Positions 26,612 to 35,843 of a stretch of 64,000 bases of DNA are shown one piece after another. The stretch covers positions 1,573,874-1,637,873 of the forward strand of contig LM994670.1 in the NCBI GenBank assembly GCA_000753455.2. Reading direction: 5' to 3'. The notes under the pieces are model-generated. The model saw only the letters and a program-made list of their open reading frames with translations, ran no database searches and was not told where the DNA came from. Within the stretch, counting starts at the first letter, position 1, and every line of letters starts with the position of its first letter. Made by a program: the position numbers and the translations under genes. The stretch is from Clostridium jeddahitimonense (GTDB taxonomy: Bacteria > Bacillota > Clostridia > Clostridiales > Clostridiaceae).

Positions 26612-27832
26612 ATGAGTAGAGAATATATTGTGAAATCAAAGAAAATAGTAACGATAAGTGAAGATAAAACTATAGTAAATGGAGCTATGGTAATTAGTGA
26701 AGGTAAAATAATAGATATAGGTAAGTCAGATGATATAATTTCTAAATATAAGGAATTGGAAGTTGAAGATTTTGGATATCTAGTTATTACACCTTCATTT
26801 ATAGATTGCCATACACACCTATTAGAGTATGCTCCATCAACAGTTTATCCAGTGACAAGGGAGACTTATAAAATAGCTCAAAAATCTTTAGTTTTACAAG
26901 CACTTATGTCAGGGGTAACTACTTTTGGAGAGCAAATTTGTGGTTCGCCAATGACTTTAGAATCAGTTAAAGATTTTAAGGAGATAGCAAAAGACTTACC
27001 TGTAAATATAATTTTCTCATGTAACAGTATAACTATTGGCTTTAAAGATTTAGTAAATTTCACATCTGTAACAGGAAATAACTCAGTAGATAAAGATAAG
27101 CTTATAGAAGATGAGACAATTATGGATTTAGTAGAAAATAGTGATTATCCAGGTGAAAATATATTTATAAACGCGACTCCAGCAAATTTAACTGAGGATA
27201 TTGTACCAAGAGCTGGAGAAGTTATTTATACACAAGAAGAGTTAGATAAAATAGTTAGTATATTTCATGATAAAGGGAAAAGGGTTGGCTGTCATGTAGC
27301 AGGAAAAGATGCTATAGAAATGGCTATAAAAGCAAAGTTTGATGTTATTCATCATGGTCATGGTATTACTGATGATGAAATAAAAGAGATTAGTAATAGT
27401 GATATATCAATAGTAGCAACACCTTTAGGTGGAACTCATCTAAAACCAAACTCACCGGAAGATATATTGAAATTAATTGAAAATAATATATTAGTATCTA
27501 TTGCTACAGATGCATATTTACCACCATATGAAGGCGTATCATGGTTGAGCTTTAATGATAAAAAACCAAAAGGTTCACCTGAGTTGATGGAAATTTCAAA
27601 GAAAGCAATAGAAGCGTTAATAGATAAAGGTTATGATGAAAATGAGGCTTTATCTTTAATTACTTTAAATGCAGCTAAAATCTTAGGAGTAGAAGATAAA
27701 ATTGGCTCTTTAGAAATTGGAAAAGATGCAGATTTTATAATTAGTAATGGAGTTCCTGTAGTAGAATTTAGTGATAGCTTAAATATAAAGAGAGTTTATA
27801 TAAAAGGGAAATGTTTAATTAGTAGAATGTAA
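26612..27832 (+). CDS. Metal-dependent amidohydrolase, imidazolonepropionase-like
   Basis: 406 aa from ATG 26612. Amidohydrolase-superfamily metal ligands: IDCHTHLLE near residue 65, GCHVAGKDA near 228, HHGHG near 249 and Asp in IATDAYLPPYEG near 302. The C-terminal composite beta domain ends DKIGSLEIGKDADFI. It hydrolyses a cyclic amide, lactam or N-acyl bond. The exact substrate is open. An in-frame start at 26561 would lie inside the preceding gene, and the RBS GAAGGT favours 26612. Forms an operon with the Gate protein. Confidence 0.85.
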   Translation: MSREYIVKSKKIVTISEDKTIVNGAMVISEGKIIDIGKSDDIISKYKELEVEDFGYLVITPSFIDCHTHLLEYAPSTVYPVTRETYKIAQKSLVLQALMSGVTTFGEQICGSPMTLESVKDFKEIAKDLPVNIIFSCNSITIGFKDLVNFTSVTGNNSVDKDKLIEDETIMDLVENSDYPGENIFINATPANLTEDIVPRAGEVIYTQEELDKIVSIFHDKGKRVGCHVAGKDAIEMAIKAKFDVIHHGHGITDDEIKEISNSDISIVATPLGGTHLKPNSPEDILKLIENNILVSIATDAYLPPYEGVSWLSFNDKKPKGSPELMEISKKAIEALIDKGYDENEALSLITLNAAKILGVEDKIGSLEIGKDADFIISNGVPVVEFSDSLNIKRVYIKGKCLISRM

Positions 27833-27898
27833 ATTAAATAACTTTTATATTTTTAGTGTTTATGGTAAAATATAGCTGAATAAAATAAGAGATTTACA

Positions 27899-27958
27899 AA
27901 GAACCACGTTTACCTGTTTGCTGGAACTCAAATAGGATAACGTGGTTCTTATTTTTTT
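27899..27958 (+). terminator. Long hairpin attenuator immediately before a MATE efflux gene
   Basis: AAGAACCACGTT pairs perfectly with AACGTGGTTCTT, and CCTGTTTG with CAAATAGG inside, followed by seven T. The AGGAGG of the MATE gene starts right after the T-run. There is no room for a promoter between them, so the pump must be made by read-through of this terminator. Confidence 0.85.
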
Positions 27959-27971
27959 AGGAGGTTATGAA

Positions 27972-29360
27972 GTGGAAAGAGAAGAAAATAAAATGGGGAC
28001 AAAAAGAATTTTTCCTTTGCTTATGACTATGGCATTACCTGCAATGTTATCTATGTTCATACAGTCAATGTATAATGTTGTAGATAGTATGTTTGTAGCA
28101 AGAATAGGTGAAGAGGCAATAACAGCAGTGTCTTTAGCCTTTCCAATACAAAATATAATATTAGCAGTGGCAGTTGGGACAGGCGTTGGTATAAATTCAG
28201 TAATATCAAGACGTTTAGGGGAAAAGAATTATGATAAAGCAAATAGTGCTGTAACTCATGGACTAATTATAGGAGTGATAGAAGCAGTAATATTTATAGT
28301 ACTTGGATTAATATTTATAAATCCATTTTTTAAGATGTTTACTGAATCAAAGGAAGTTATAAATTTAGGAGTTAATTATACCTATATTGTAACAATGTTA
28401 TCTTTTGGAGTTATAATTCATATAATCATTGAGAAAGTTTTACAATCTACAGGGAATATGATATATCCAATGATATTCCAAGCGGTTGGAGCAATAACAA
28501 ATATAATTTTAGATCCAATATTTATTTTTGGTTTATTTGGAGTTCCTAAAATGGGAGTTGCAGGAGCAGCTATTGCAACAGTAGCTGGCCAAATTTTGGC
28601 TATGACTTTATCTGTAATAACACTAGTTTATAAAAATCATGAAGTTGAGATAAAGAAAAAAGGCTTTAAGTTTGAAATGAAGGTAGTTAAAGAAATATTC
28701 ACAGTAGGAGCACCTTCAATAATGATGATTTCATTAGGATCAATATTAGTTATGGGATTAAATGCAATATTAATTTCATTTTCACAAGTGGCAGTAGCAT
28801 TGTTTGGAATATATTTTAAGTTGCAGTCCTTTGTATTTATGCCAGTAAGTGGATTAACTCAAGGAGCAATGCCTATATTAGGATATAATTATGGAGCTAA
28901 AAATAGAGATAGATTTATAAATACATTAAAGTTAGGAATTATAGTTTCTGTCATTATAATGGCAGCAGGTAATTTTATATTTTTAGCTTTTCCAGAGGAA
29001 TTACTTATGATATTCAATGCTTCGGAAGAAATGTTATCAATAGGTAAGACTGCCTTATGTACAATAAGCTTAAGTTATATACCAGCAGCTTTGGGATTAT
29101 TATTTGCAACTGCATTTCAAGCTATTGGCAAAGGTAATTTAAGCTTGCTTATAACATTGCTAAGACAAATTATAATAATACTACCTATGGCGTTTATTTT
29201 ATCAAAGTTTATAGGATTAACAGGGGTATGGATAACATTTCCTATAGCAGAAATAGTAGCAGCTATATTTGCTGGACTAATGTTTATTAGAGTTTGCAAA
29301 AGAGATAGTGTTTTAAATAATGATGGTCTTACACTAATAAAAGATGAAGTTAATATTTAA
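27972..29360 (+). CDS. MATE-family multidrug/Na+ antiporter
   Basis: 462 aa, twelve hydrophobic segments in two similar halves. MATE features: PLLMTMALPAMLSMFIQSMY at the start, FVARIGEEAITAVSLAFP, and GATSHGFN-like equivalents TQGAMPILGYNYGAKN in the second half. The GTG at 27972 is seven bases after AGGAGG and is preferred over the upstream GTG at 27942, which lies within the terminator hairpin. Expected to export cationic drugs or metabolites. Expression probably depends on attenuator read-through. Confidence 0.9.
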   Translation: MEREENKMGTKRIFPLLMTMALPAMLSMFIQSMYNVVDSMFVARIGEEAITAVSLAFPIQNIILAVAVGTGVGINSVISRRLGEKNYDKANSAVTHGLIIGVIEAVIFIVLGLIFINPFFKMFTESKEVINLGVNYTYIVTMLSFGVIIHIIIEKVLQSTGNMIYPMIFQAVGAITNIILDPIFIFGLFGVPKMGVAGAAIATVAGQILAMTLSVITLVYKNHEVEIKKKGFKFEMKVVKEIFTVGAPSIMMISLGSILVMGLNAILISFSQVAVALFGIYFKLQSFVFMPVSGLTQGAMPILGYNYGAKNRDRFINTLKLGIIVSVIIMAAGNFIFLAFPEELLMIFNASEEMLSIGKTALCTISLSYIPAALGLLFATAFQAIGKGNLSLLITLLRQIIIILPMAFILSKFIGLTGVWITFPIAEIVAAIFAGLMFIRVCKRDSVLNNDGLTLIKDEVNI

Positions 29361-29387
29361 AAGTAAGATAATATTGAGATATTCGAT

Positions 29388-29726
29388 ATGTCTACATTAA
29401 AATGGAGCAACAAAATAGATGAGCTTGAATCTGAAAAATATAAAGAGTATGATAAAGGTAATAAATATTTATCTACATATGAGGAGTCAAAAAGAGAGTT
29501 AGAGGAAATCGGAATAGTGCCTCAATGGGATTTTTATAATAGGGCTCATGAATTTTTAAATATGAATATGGAAGATGCTATTAATTCAAATAATAAGATA
29601 ATTAATATTTTAGCTGTAATGGATAGAAGGATTGGCAAAAGATCTCTACAAAAGCTAAAAGACAAGTTTAATAATGATTTAGATATAATATTAAAAATAA
29701 TAGATTTAAGATTAGAAAATATATAG
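29388..29726 (+). CDS. Hypothetical protein, 112 aa
   Basis: Soluble, charged, helical. The segment EFLNMNMEDAINSNNKIINI followed by VMDRRIGKRSLQKL resembles a conserved tail in small uncharacterised bacterial proteins, but I cannot name the family with confidence. Weak RBS (GAGATATTCGAT). Lies 27 bases after the MATE gene, possibly co-transcribed with it. Confidence 0.6.
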   Translation: MSTLKWSNKIDELESEKYKEYDKGNKYLSTYEESKRELEEIGIVPQWDFYNRAHEFLNMNMEDAINSNNKIINILAVMDRRIGKRSLQKLKDKFNNDLDIILKIIDLRLENI

Positions 29727-29767
29727 CTAACAATTATATTAAAGATTTAAATAAAGGGGAGAATTTT

Positions 29768-29896
29768 ATGGGAGAGAAAAGTTTTGTTGCAACTTTTGTA
29801 GCTATTAAGTATACAGATATAATTATCTTGGTTTTAGGAGCTGTTATTTTGATTGGAATACTTGGATTTATAGTTTATAAAAAGAAGCATAAATAG
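29768..29896 (+). CDS. 42-residue single-pass membrane protein
   Basis: ATG with AAGGGGAG eight bases upstream. The product has an uncharged start (MGEKSFVATFVAIKY), one long hydrophobic helix (IIILVLGAVILIGILGFIV) and a basic end (YKKKHK). Followed at once by a terminator. Resembles small membrane accessory peptides. Function unknown. Confidence 0.55.
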   Translation: MGEKSFVATFVAIKYTDIIILVLGAVILIGILGFIVYKKKHK

Positions 29897-29903
29897 TAAA
29901 AAT

Positions 29904-29936
29904 AAAAAAGGTTTGGAACTCCAAGCCTTTTTGTTT
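29904..29936. terminator. Bidirectional terminator between convergent genes
   Basis: AAAAAGGTTTGG, loop AACT, CCAAGCCTTTTT gives T-runs on both strands. It ends the + strand operon and the minus-strand beta-lactamase-like gene. Confidence 0.88.
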
Positions 29937-29965
29937 TATAAAATAATAAACAACAATATTTAACT

Positions 29966-30775
29966 TCACTTACTAGTATTTAATAGAGAATATGAGTCAT
30001 ATATAATTTTAGAAATTTCACTTATTGCTTCAATTTCCACTGAGTTATTATATCCTTCAGTTAGAATAATTAATATATAATCTCCGTAAGGTGTAAATAT
30101 TATTCCAGCATCATTTTCTATATAATCCAATTCACCAGTTTTATGAGATATTTTAATGTGAGACGGCAATTTACTTGGAATCTTACTGTTATTTGTACAA
30201 TCTTTCATAATATTTAATATTAATGTATCATACTTTTTATTTATACATGAATTAGTATATAGTCTTTCTAAAACTATAGCTAAATCAAGGGCAGAGGTGT
30301 AATTATCAATACCTTTTTTTATAGAATCAAAGTCCATCATCTTTCTATTTAAAGCTGAATTTTTGCATAAAAGCTTATTTATAGTAGTATTTATATTGTT
30401 TATATCTAAAATGTCTATAAGAATATTTGTAGCAGTATTATCACTTTCAGCCATCATTAGATAAATAAGCTTCTTTATAGATATCTCACTATTATTTGAA
30501 TAGCTAGATAAAATTCCAGACCCGCCTACCTTCATAGTATCATCTAAAAGAATTATATCATCTTCAAAAATAAGTTCTTTATTAATTTGGTTAAAAGCTT
30601 CAATTGCAATAAAAATCTTTATTGTGCTTGCTGAAGGAAAAGTAGCTTTTTCTAAGGGAGAATTATGGCACCATGTTATAGTTTCTAATGAGGTCAGATT
30701 TTTAAAAAGAATAGAATAATTAAAGTTATATGCAGATAATTTTTGAGCAACTCTATCATAAATTAAATTTTTCAT
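29966..30775 (-). CDS. Class A beta-lactamase-like serine hydrolase without signal peptide
   Basis: 269 aa from the ATG at 30775, which has GGAGGAAAT 12 bases upstream on this strand. Motifs: SxxK in SASTIKIF, SDN in AESDNTATN and KTG in SHKTGELDY. The omega-loop Glu that deacylates penicillins is not seen: the segment reads LNRKMMDFDSIKKG with no Glu at the expected place. No secretion signal is present. An in-frame extension up to 30931 (TTG) exists but lacks an RBS. So it is probably a beta-lactamase-fold hydrolase of other function. A TATAAC box near 30945 may be its promoter. Confidence 0.75.
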   Translation of the reverse strand: MKNLIYDRVAQKLSAYNFNYSILFKNLTSLETITWCHNSPLEKATFPSASTIKIFIAIEAFNQINKELIFEDDIILLDDTMKVGGSGILSSYSNNSEISIKKLIYLMMAESDNTATNILIDILDINNINTTINKLLCKNSALNRKMMDFDSIKKGIDNYTSALDLAIVLERLYTNSCINKKYDTLILNIMKDCTNNSKIPSKLPSHIKISHKTGELDYIENDAGIIFTPYGDYILIILTEGYNNSVEIEAISEISKIIYDSYSLLNTSK

Positions 30776-31014
30776 ATAAAAAGATTTCCTCCATAAATTT
30801 TGTTGTTTTATAAAAGATGGATATAAATATATTTTACTAAATACATTCCAGGTAGTATACATTTTTGTGTATAAAGGTAAAGTAGAAAAGGCGAAAAAGA
30901 AAAGGGACTGTGAAAGAATATTCGAGTTCAATTGACAATCTATTGTTATAATTGGTAAAATATTGAAAAAAAGGTGAATTTAATAAAATATGGTTAAGAT
31001 GGGATTGAGTTAAT

Positions 31015-33075
31015 GTGAATAGAAATCAGCTTATTCATAATACTTTAAAAGATGCAATGCAAAGTTTAAATTATGATGTATTAAGCTCTGGAGATATAGA
31101 ATCGTTTACTGCAACTGGTATTGGAGAAAAACTTAATTTGAGTAGAAGTAGTATAAGTTTAGAGTTAAATAAATTAAGTAAAGATGGAAAATTAATTTAT
31201 ATAAAATCACGACCAGTAATTTTTTTTGATAAGAAGTTATTTAATGAGAAATTCAGTGTTAACATAAAGAAAGATAAATTTAATAGTTTAAAAGAATTAG
31301 TAGAACTTATTGAAAAGAAAAGAATAAGTGAAGCCAATAGAGATGATAATGAATTTGGAATTATTGGGCTTAACGGAAGTTTAAAAAAGATAGCTGATCA
31401 AGGCCGAGCTGCTATTTTATATCCTCCAAATGGGCTTCATATTTTATTACTTGGTTCAACCGGTGTAGGAAAAAGTTTGTTTGCAGAATATCTTTATAAA
31501 TTTGCAATAAAGATAGGAAGATATACTGATAAAACAAAATTTGTTGTGTTTAATTGCGCAGACTACGCTAATAATCCACAATTATTAATGTCTCACTTGT
31601 TTGGACATGCTAAAGGAGCATTTACAGGTGCTGATGATAATAAAAAGGGATTAATTGAAGCTGCTGATGGTGGGATATTGTTCTTGGATGAGGTGCATAG
31701 ATTACCGAGTGAAGGACAGGAAATGCTTTTTTCTATAATGGATCATGGAATATATAGAAGGTTAGGAGAAACAATAACTAATAGAAAAAGTAATGTATTA
31801 CTTATTACCGCTACAACTGAGAATGTAAACAGCTCTCTTTTAAAAACGTTTACTCGAAGAATACCTGTAATTTTAAGGATTCCAGATATAAGAGAAAGAC
31901 ATTTAAGTGAGAGAGAGGAGCTTGTGAAGTACTTCTTTAACATTGAAGGTAAAAGGATAAATGAAAATATTATTATAGATAGAGAAGTAATATGGTGTTT
32001 TATGCTTTATGATTGCAAAGGTAATATTGGAGAACTAAAAAGTGATATACAAAAGGTGTGTGCTAATGCATATCATAGCTATATAAGCAAAGGCGATAAA
32101 GCAATGAAGATAGGTAAAAAAGATATACCACAAGAAATGGTAAATATTCTATATAAGGTTTATGAGTATTGGAATATTTTAAATAATAATGATAGTAATA
32201 GGATTAGCGAACCATGGCAAAGTAATCTTTATAACACAAAAACTGATGTAAGAATGACGTATATAAATACAGAAATAGTTGATAGTAATAAAATAAATAT
32301 AAGACAATATTGTGAGAAGTTTTTAGAACTAATTGGATATGAATATAATTACTCGGAGATAATTTCTAAAATAGAAGAGTATAAAGAAATTAGTTATGAT
32401 GACATAGATAAATTTTCTGGAGTGTTATTAGGATGTTTACAAGAATACTCAACTATAAAGTGGGAAGATGAATTCCAAAAGTATCTAATAATATATTTGT
32501 TATATTTACTAAATTATAATAATGAAATTAATCTGAATATTAAAATATCAAATAATAGTTATTTTAATACTTTAGCGAAAATAATTAGTAAAATAATTGA
32601 GACGAACTTTAATTTAGAGATATCAACATTAAATGTAAGTATATTAGCAACATTAATGTATAACTTTCTTAAAATAGATACAATTTTAGTTGAAGAGGGA
32701 ATGAATAAATCTCAAGATAATGATGAAGTAAGTAATAAAACTTTAGAGCATACTGTTGAGTATATTGAACAAACAATTGTGTATGTTAATCCTAAAAAAC
32801 TATGTCCATTAGTTTATAAAATAATAAATTTAATGCAATTTGATTTAAAGAGAAGATTTACTTTGGATATAATGGTTAAATTAATGATTCATATATCATT
32901 TGCAGTTGAAAGATTAATTAATGATGAATATATAAAGCACACAGAAATAACTTCTTTAGAAGAAGATATTGAGTTATGTGATGCTATAAAAAGAAATTTA
33001 TGGGCGATTGAGGAACAATTTAATATTGATTTTAATATTGATGAAATTCAATATATAAAAGAAATCTTAGAATAA
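31015..33075 (+). CDS. Sigma-54-dependent PTS operon activator (LevR type)
   Basis: 686 aa. N-terminal winged helix-turn-helix (GEKLNLSRSSISLELNKL) is followed by an AAA+ domain: Walker A in GSTGVGKSLFAEYL near residue 149, the sigma-54 contact loop GAFTGAD near 202 and Walker B ILFLDEVHRLP near 225. The remaining 300 residues fit PRD and IIA/IIB-like modules that sense PTS phosphorylation. It sits just upstream of a sigma-54 promoter and a mannose-family PTS, which it should activate. GTG start with GGGATTGAG upstream. Terminated before the PTS genes. Confidence 0.92.
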   Translation: MNRNQLIHNTLKDAMQSLNYDVLSSGDIESFTATGIGEKLNLSRSSISLELNKLSKDGKLIYIKSRPVIFFDKKLFNEKFSVNIKKDKFNSLKELVELIEKKRISEANRDDNEFGIIGLNGSLKKIADQGRAAILYPPNGLHILLLGSTGVGKSLFAEYLYKFAIKIGRYTDKTKFVVFNCADYANNPQLLMSHLFGHAKGAFTGADDNKKGLIEAADGGILFLDEVHRLPSEGQEMLFSIMDHGIYRRLGETITNRKSNVLLITATTENVNSSLLKTFTRRIPVILRIPDIRERHLSEREELVKYFFNIEGKRINENIIIDREVIWCFMLYDCKGNIGELKSDIQKVCANAYHSYISKGDKAMKIGKKDIPQEMVNILYKVYEYWNILNNNDSNRISEPWQSNLYNTKTDVRMTYINTEIVDSNKINIRQYCEKFLELIGYEYNYSEIISKIEEYKEISYDDIDKFSGVLLGCLQEYSTIKWEDEFQKYLIIYLLYLLNYNNEINLNIKISNNSYFNTLAKIISKIIETNFNLEISTLNVSILATLMYNFLKIDTILVEEGMNKSQDNDEVSNKTLEHTVEYIEQTIVYVNPKKLCPLVYKIINLMQFDLKRRFTLDIMVKLMIHISFAVERLINDEYIKHTEITSLEEDIELCDAIKRNLWAIEEQFNIDFNIDEIQYIKEILE

Positions 33076-33106
33076 AAGAGCTGTTTTATCGGCTCTTTTA
33101 TTATTT
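33071..33106 (+). terminator. Terminator after the sigma-54 activator gene
   Basis: AATAAAAGAGC pairs with GCTCTTTTATT. The stem overlaps the stop codon. Confidence 0.85.
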
Positions 33107-33267
33107 GCGTTTAAAAATATAAGTTTATTATAAAAATCTGTTTGAATTTGATGATAATCAGTTTAGAATCTGTTTAAAAAATAGAAAAGGAAAGTTTGTG
33201 TTTAGAAAATGTTTACGTTTACAAAGAATAAAGGCATTTTACTGAGTTTATGGTATGTTACAGATTT

Positions 33268-33283
33268 TGGCACGGCTATTGCT
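33268..33283 (+). promoter_or_regulatory. Sigma-54 (-24/-12) promoter of the PTS operon
   Basis: TGGCACGGCTATTGCT matches the consensus TGGCAC-N5-TTGC exactly. It lies 32 bases before the IIA RBS region. The 160 bases upstream are AT-rich with repeated TCTGTTT/GTTTA words that may be activator sites. Confidence 0.93.
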
Positions 33284-33315
33284 AAAGATATTACTAAGAG
33301 AGTGGGGTGATTAAA

Positions 33316-33744
33316 ATGATTGGAATAATAATAGTTACTCATGGAAGGTTAGGAGAAGAGTTATTAAATAGTGCAGAAATGATAGTTGGTGAAAATGAAA
33401 ATATAAAAGCAGTATCATTTGAAAGAGGAGAATCTGTAGAAAATTTAAATGAAAAGGTTAAAACAGTCATAGGAGAATTAAGCAATTGTAATGATATTCT
33501 AACATTTGTTGATATTTACGGCGGAAGCCCTTTTAATACAATTCTTCCATATGTAATAAACAGTGGATATATATGCTTAACTGGAGTAAACTTACCAACT
33601 ATTATTGAAGCTATTATGAATAGAGATACTGTAGAAACAGTAGAAGAGTTAAAAGAAATTTGTATTAATGTTTATAAAGAATCTTTGTATGATGTTAAAG
33701 AAATATATGAGAGGAGAAGGGGAAATGGCTCTAGCACTGCTTAG
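33316..33744 (+). CDS. PTS mannose-family EIIA component
   Basis: 142 aa. Accepts phosphate from HPr on His9 (IIIVTHGRLGEEL) and passes it to IIB. VDIYGGSPFNTI is the second family motif near residue 70. An in-frame GTG at 33307 overlaps the RBS GGGGTGA, so ATG 33316 is chosen. First gene of the operon under the sigma-54 promoter. Its last 20 bases overlap the IIB start. Confidence 0.93.
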   Translation: MIGIIIVTHGRLGEELLNSAEMIVGENENIKAVSFERGESVENLNEKVKTVIGELSNCNDILTFVDIYGGSPFNTILPYVINSGYICLTGVNLPTIIEAIMNRDTVETVEELKEICINVYKESLYDVKEIYERRRGNGSSTA

Positions 33745-34186
33745 AATTGATGACAGGTTAATTCATGGACAAATTGTTACAACATGGGTTAAGGAGGTTA
33801 AGGCTACAAATATTATTATTGCAAATGATGCGTTATCAAAGGATGAATTTATAAAAGATGTAATAACTATGGCCGCGCCTCCAACAGTAAAAGCAGAAGT
33901 TAAAAGTATAAAAGAAACAGTTAGAACAATGAACTCTGAAGAATTTAAAACTAAGAGAGTTTTGATTCTAACAAAGAATGTAGAAGATGTACTAGCTTTA
34001 AAAGATGAGGGTTTAGAAATAAAGTATTTAAATGTTGGGGGCATGGGTGCAGGAAAAAATACTAAGGTTATATACAGAAATATATCTATTACAGATAAAC
34101 AATTAGAGCTATTGAGAGAATTAAAGGCTCAAGGTGTAGAGATAGAGTTTAAACTTGTTCCGGCAGAGAAAGGATTAAAAATTTAG
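33725..34186 (+). CDS. PTS mannose/sorbose-family EIIB component
   Basis: 153 aa. Phosphorylated on His14 in the signature RIDDRLIHGQIVTTWV. NVGGMGAGKN near residue 100 and the rest match the family. ATG 33725 has GGAGAAGGGG just upstream. A longer frame from 33668 lies inside IIA and is not used. Soluble. Transfers phosphate to the sugar brought in by IIC and IID. Confidence 0.93.
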   Translation: MALALLRIDDRLIHGQIVTTWVKEVKATNIIIANDALSKDEFIKDVITMAAPPTVKAEVKSIKETVRTMNSEEFKTKRVLILTKNVEDVLALKDEGLEIKYLNVGGMGAGKNTKVIYRNISITDKQLELLRELKAQGVEIEFKLVPAEKGLKI

Positions 34187-34196
34187 GGGGGATATT

Positions 34197-34949
34197 ATGT
34201 TTAATGCAATTATAATTTCGTTATTCGCATTTTTTATAACAAGTACGTTTGCATTTGGAGTTGGTTTCTTCTCACTTATGAAACCGTTAATTTCAGGAAC
34301 TATTGTTGGTTTGATACTTGGTGACGTAAAAATGGGAATGGAAATAGGGGCTACAATAAACCTTATAAATTTAGGCTACATTATGGTTGGGGGAGCTGTT
34401 CCTACAGATTTAACTTTTGCAGGTGTTATAGGAACTGCTTTAGCAATCTTGTCAGGAGTTTCAGCAGAAGTAGCATTAACATTAGCTATACCTTTAGGTA
34501 TGGTTGGAACTATAGCATGGTATTTTAAAATGACAGCAAACTCATTATTTGTTCATAAAGCTGAACAATATGCAGAGCAGGGCGATGTAAACAAAGTTGC
34601 ATTTATGAACTTAGTACCTGGACAAGTATTGGTATTTATATTTTATGCGATACCTACATTTATTTCAGTATATTATGGGCCAGAGTTAATAAATTCAATA
34701 TTACCATATGTACCACAATGGCTTATGGACTCACTTATGGTGATAGGAGGCATGCTTCCTGCATTAGGAATAGCAATATTATTGAAATTCATGGCTAATA
34801 AGCAAGTTATAGCATTTTTCTTTATAGGTTTCTTACTTGCAACTTATTTCCAATTAAATGTTATAGCAATAGCATTTTTAAGTGGATGTGTAGCTTATGC
34901 AATAACTTATATGAAGGAAGAGAAAGAAAAGGTAGAGGAGGGGATGTAA
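34197..34949 (+). CDS. PTS mannose/sorbose-family EIIC component
   Basis: 250 aa, about seven hydrophobic segments. SLMKPLISGTIVGLILGDVK near residue 20 and EIGATINLINLGYIMVGGAV near 50 are hallmark IIC sequences for the translocation pore. AGGGGGG RBS. One base separates its stop from the IID start. Confidence 0.93.
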   Translation: MFNAIIISLFAFFITSTFAFGVGFFSLMKPLISGTIVGLILGDVKMGMEIGATINLINLGYIMVGGAVPTDLTFAGVIGTALAILSGVSAEVALTLAIPLGMVGTIAWYFKMTANSLFVHKAEQYAEQGDVNKVAFMNLVPGQVLVFIFYAIPTFISVYYGPELINSILPYVPQWLMDSLMVIGGMLPALGIAILLKFMANKQVIAFFFIGFLLATYFQLNVIAIAFLSGCVAYAITYMKEEKEKVEEGM

Positions 34950-34950
34950 T

Positions 34951-35799
34951 ATGTCAAATACTATAGTAGAAAACAGTAATGAAGTTAAAAAAGATAAAAT
35001 TGTATTGACGAAGAAAGACATAAACAAATCTTTTGTAAGATGGATTTTCTTTTCACACTGCTGCTATAACTATGAAAGATTACAAGGTTTAGGTGTTGCT
35101 CATGCCATGAGTCCAATAATTAAAAAGCTATATAAAACTAAAGAAGATAGAGCAGCAGCTTTAAAGAGAAGTATGACATTCTTTAATTGTGAACCTACAT
35201 TTGGAAGTTTGATACATGGATTTATTATAGCATTGGAAGAAAAGAAAGCTAATGGTGAAGAGATACCTGATGAAACTATTAATGCGTTAAAAACATCATT
35301 GATGGGGCCATTATCAGGAATAGGTGATTCCGTACTTCAAGGATTATTAGCAGTAGTATTATTATCAATTGGTATTGACATGGCAAGGGAAGGAAATGTA
35401 TTTGGACCGATTCTATTTTTATTAGGTACTATCATTCCAGTATGGGGATTTGGATATGTTTTTTTTCATAAAGGATATAAGCTTGGAAGAACAGTAATAC
35501 AAGATATTCTTGCAAATGGAAGGATTAAAACACTTACAAACGCAGCTTCGGTTATTGGATTATCAGTTATGGGTGCAATGACTGCTTTAAATGTAAAGAT
35601 AGCAACTAAAGTTGAATTTGTAACTAGTACATCAACAACTAAGCTTCAAGATATGTTTGATAAAATATTGCCTAATATGCTTCCACTTGCATTAGTTGTA
35701 CTTTGTTGGTATTTACTATCAAAGAACTGGAAGCCAACTAAAATTATATTACTAATATTTGCAATAGGATTTGCAGGTACATTAATAGGGTTATTTTAA
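34951..35799 (+). CDS. PTS mannose-family EIID component
   Basis: 282 aa. Conserved N-terminus (FVRWIFFSHCCYNYERLQGLG), FFNCEPTFGSLIHGF and TSLMGPLSGIGDSVLQG are family hallmarks. A hydrophobic C-terminal anchor is present. Together with IIC it forms the membrane complex. The sugar specificity (mannose, sorbose, fructose, fructosyl-amino acid and so on) cannot be read from the sequence. Confidence 0.93.
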   Translation: MSNTIVENSNEVKKDKIVLTKKDINKSFVRWIFFSHCCYNYERLQGLGVAHAMSPIIKKLYKTKEDRAAALKRSMTFFNCEPTFGSLIHGFIIALEEKKANGEEIPDETINALKTSLMGPLSGIGDSVLQGLLAVVLLSIGIDMAREGNVFGPILFLLGTIIPVWGFGYVFFHKGYKLGRTVIQDILANGRIKTLTNAASVIGLSVMGAMTALNVKIATKVEFVTSTSTTKLQDMFDKILPNMLPLALVVLCWYLLSKNWKPTKIILLIFAIGFAGTLIGLF

Positions 35800-35843
35800 A
35801 AGTTAAATATAAAAAAGTATTTGAGAATATAGGAGGATTTTAA

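Noticed and set aside
29966..30775. Functional class A beta-lactamase
   Set aside because: No secretion signal and no identifiable omega-loop Glu. Kept as a beta-lactamase-like hydrolase only.
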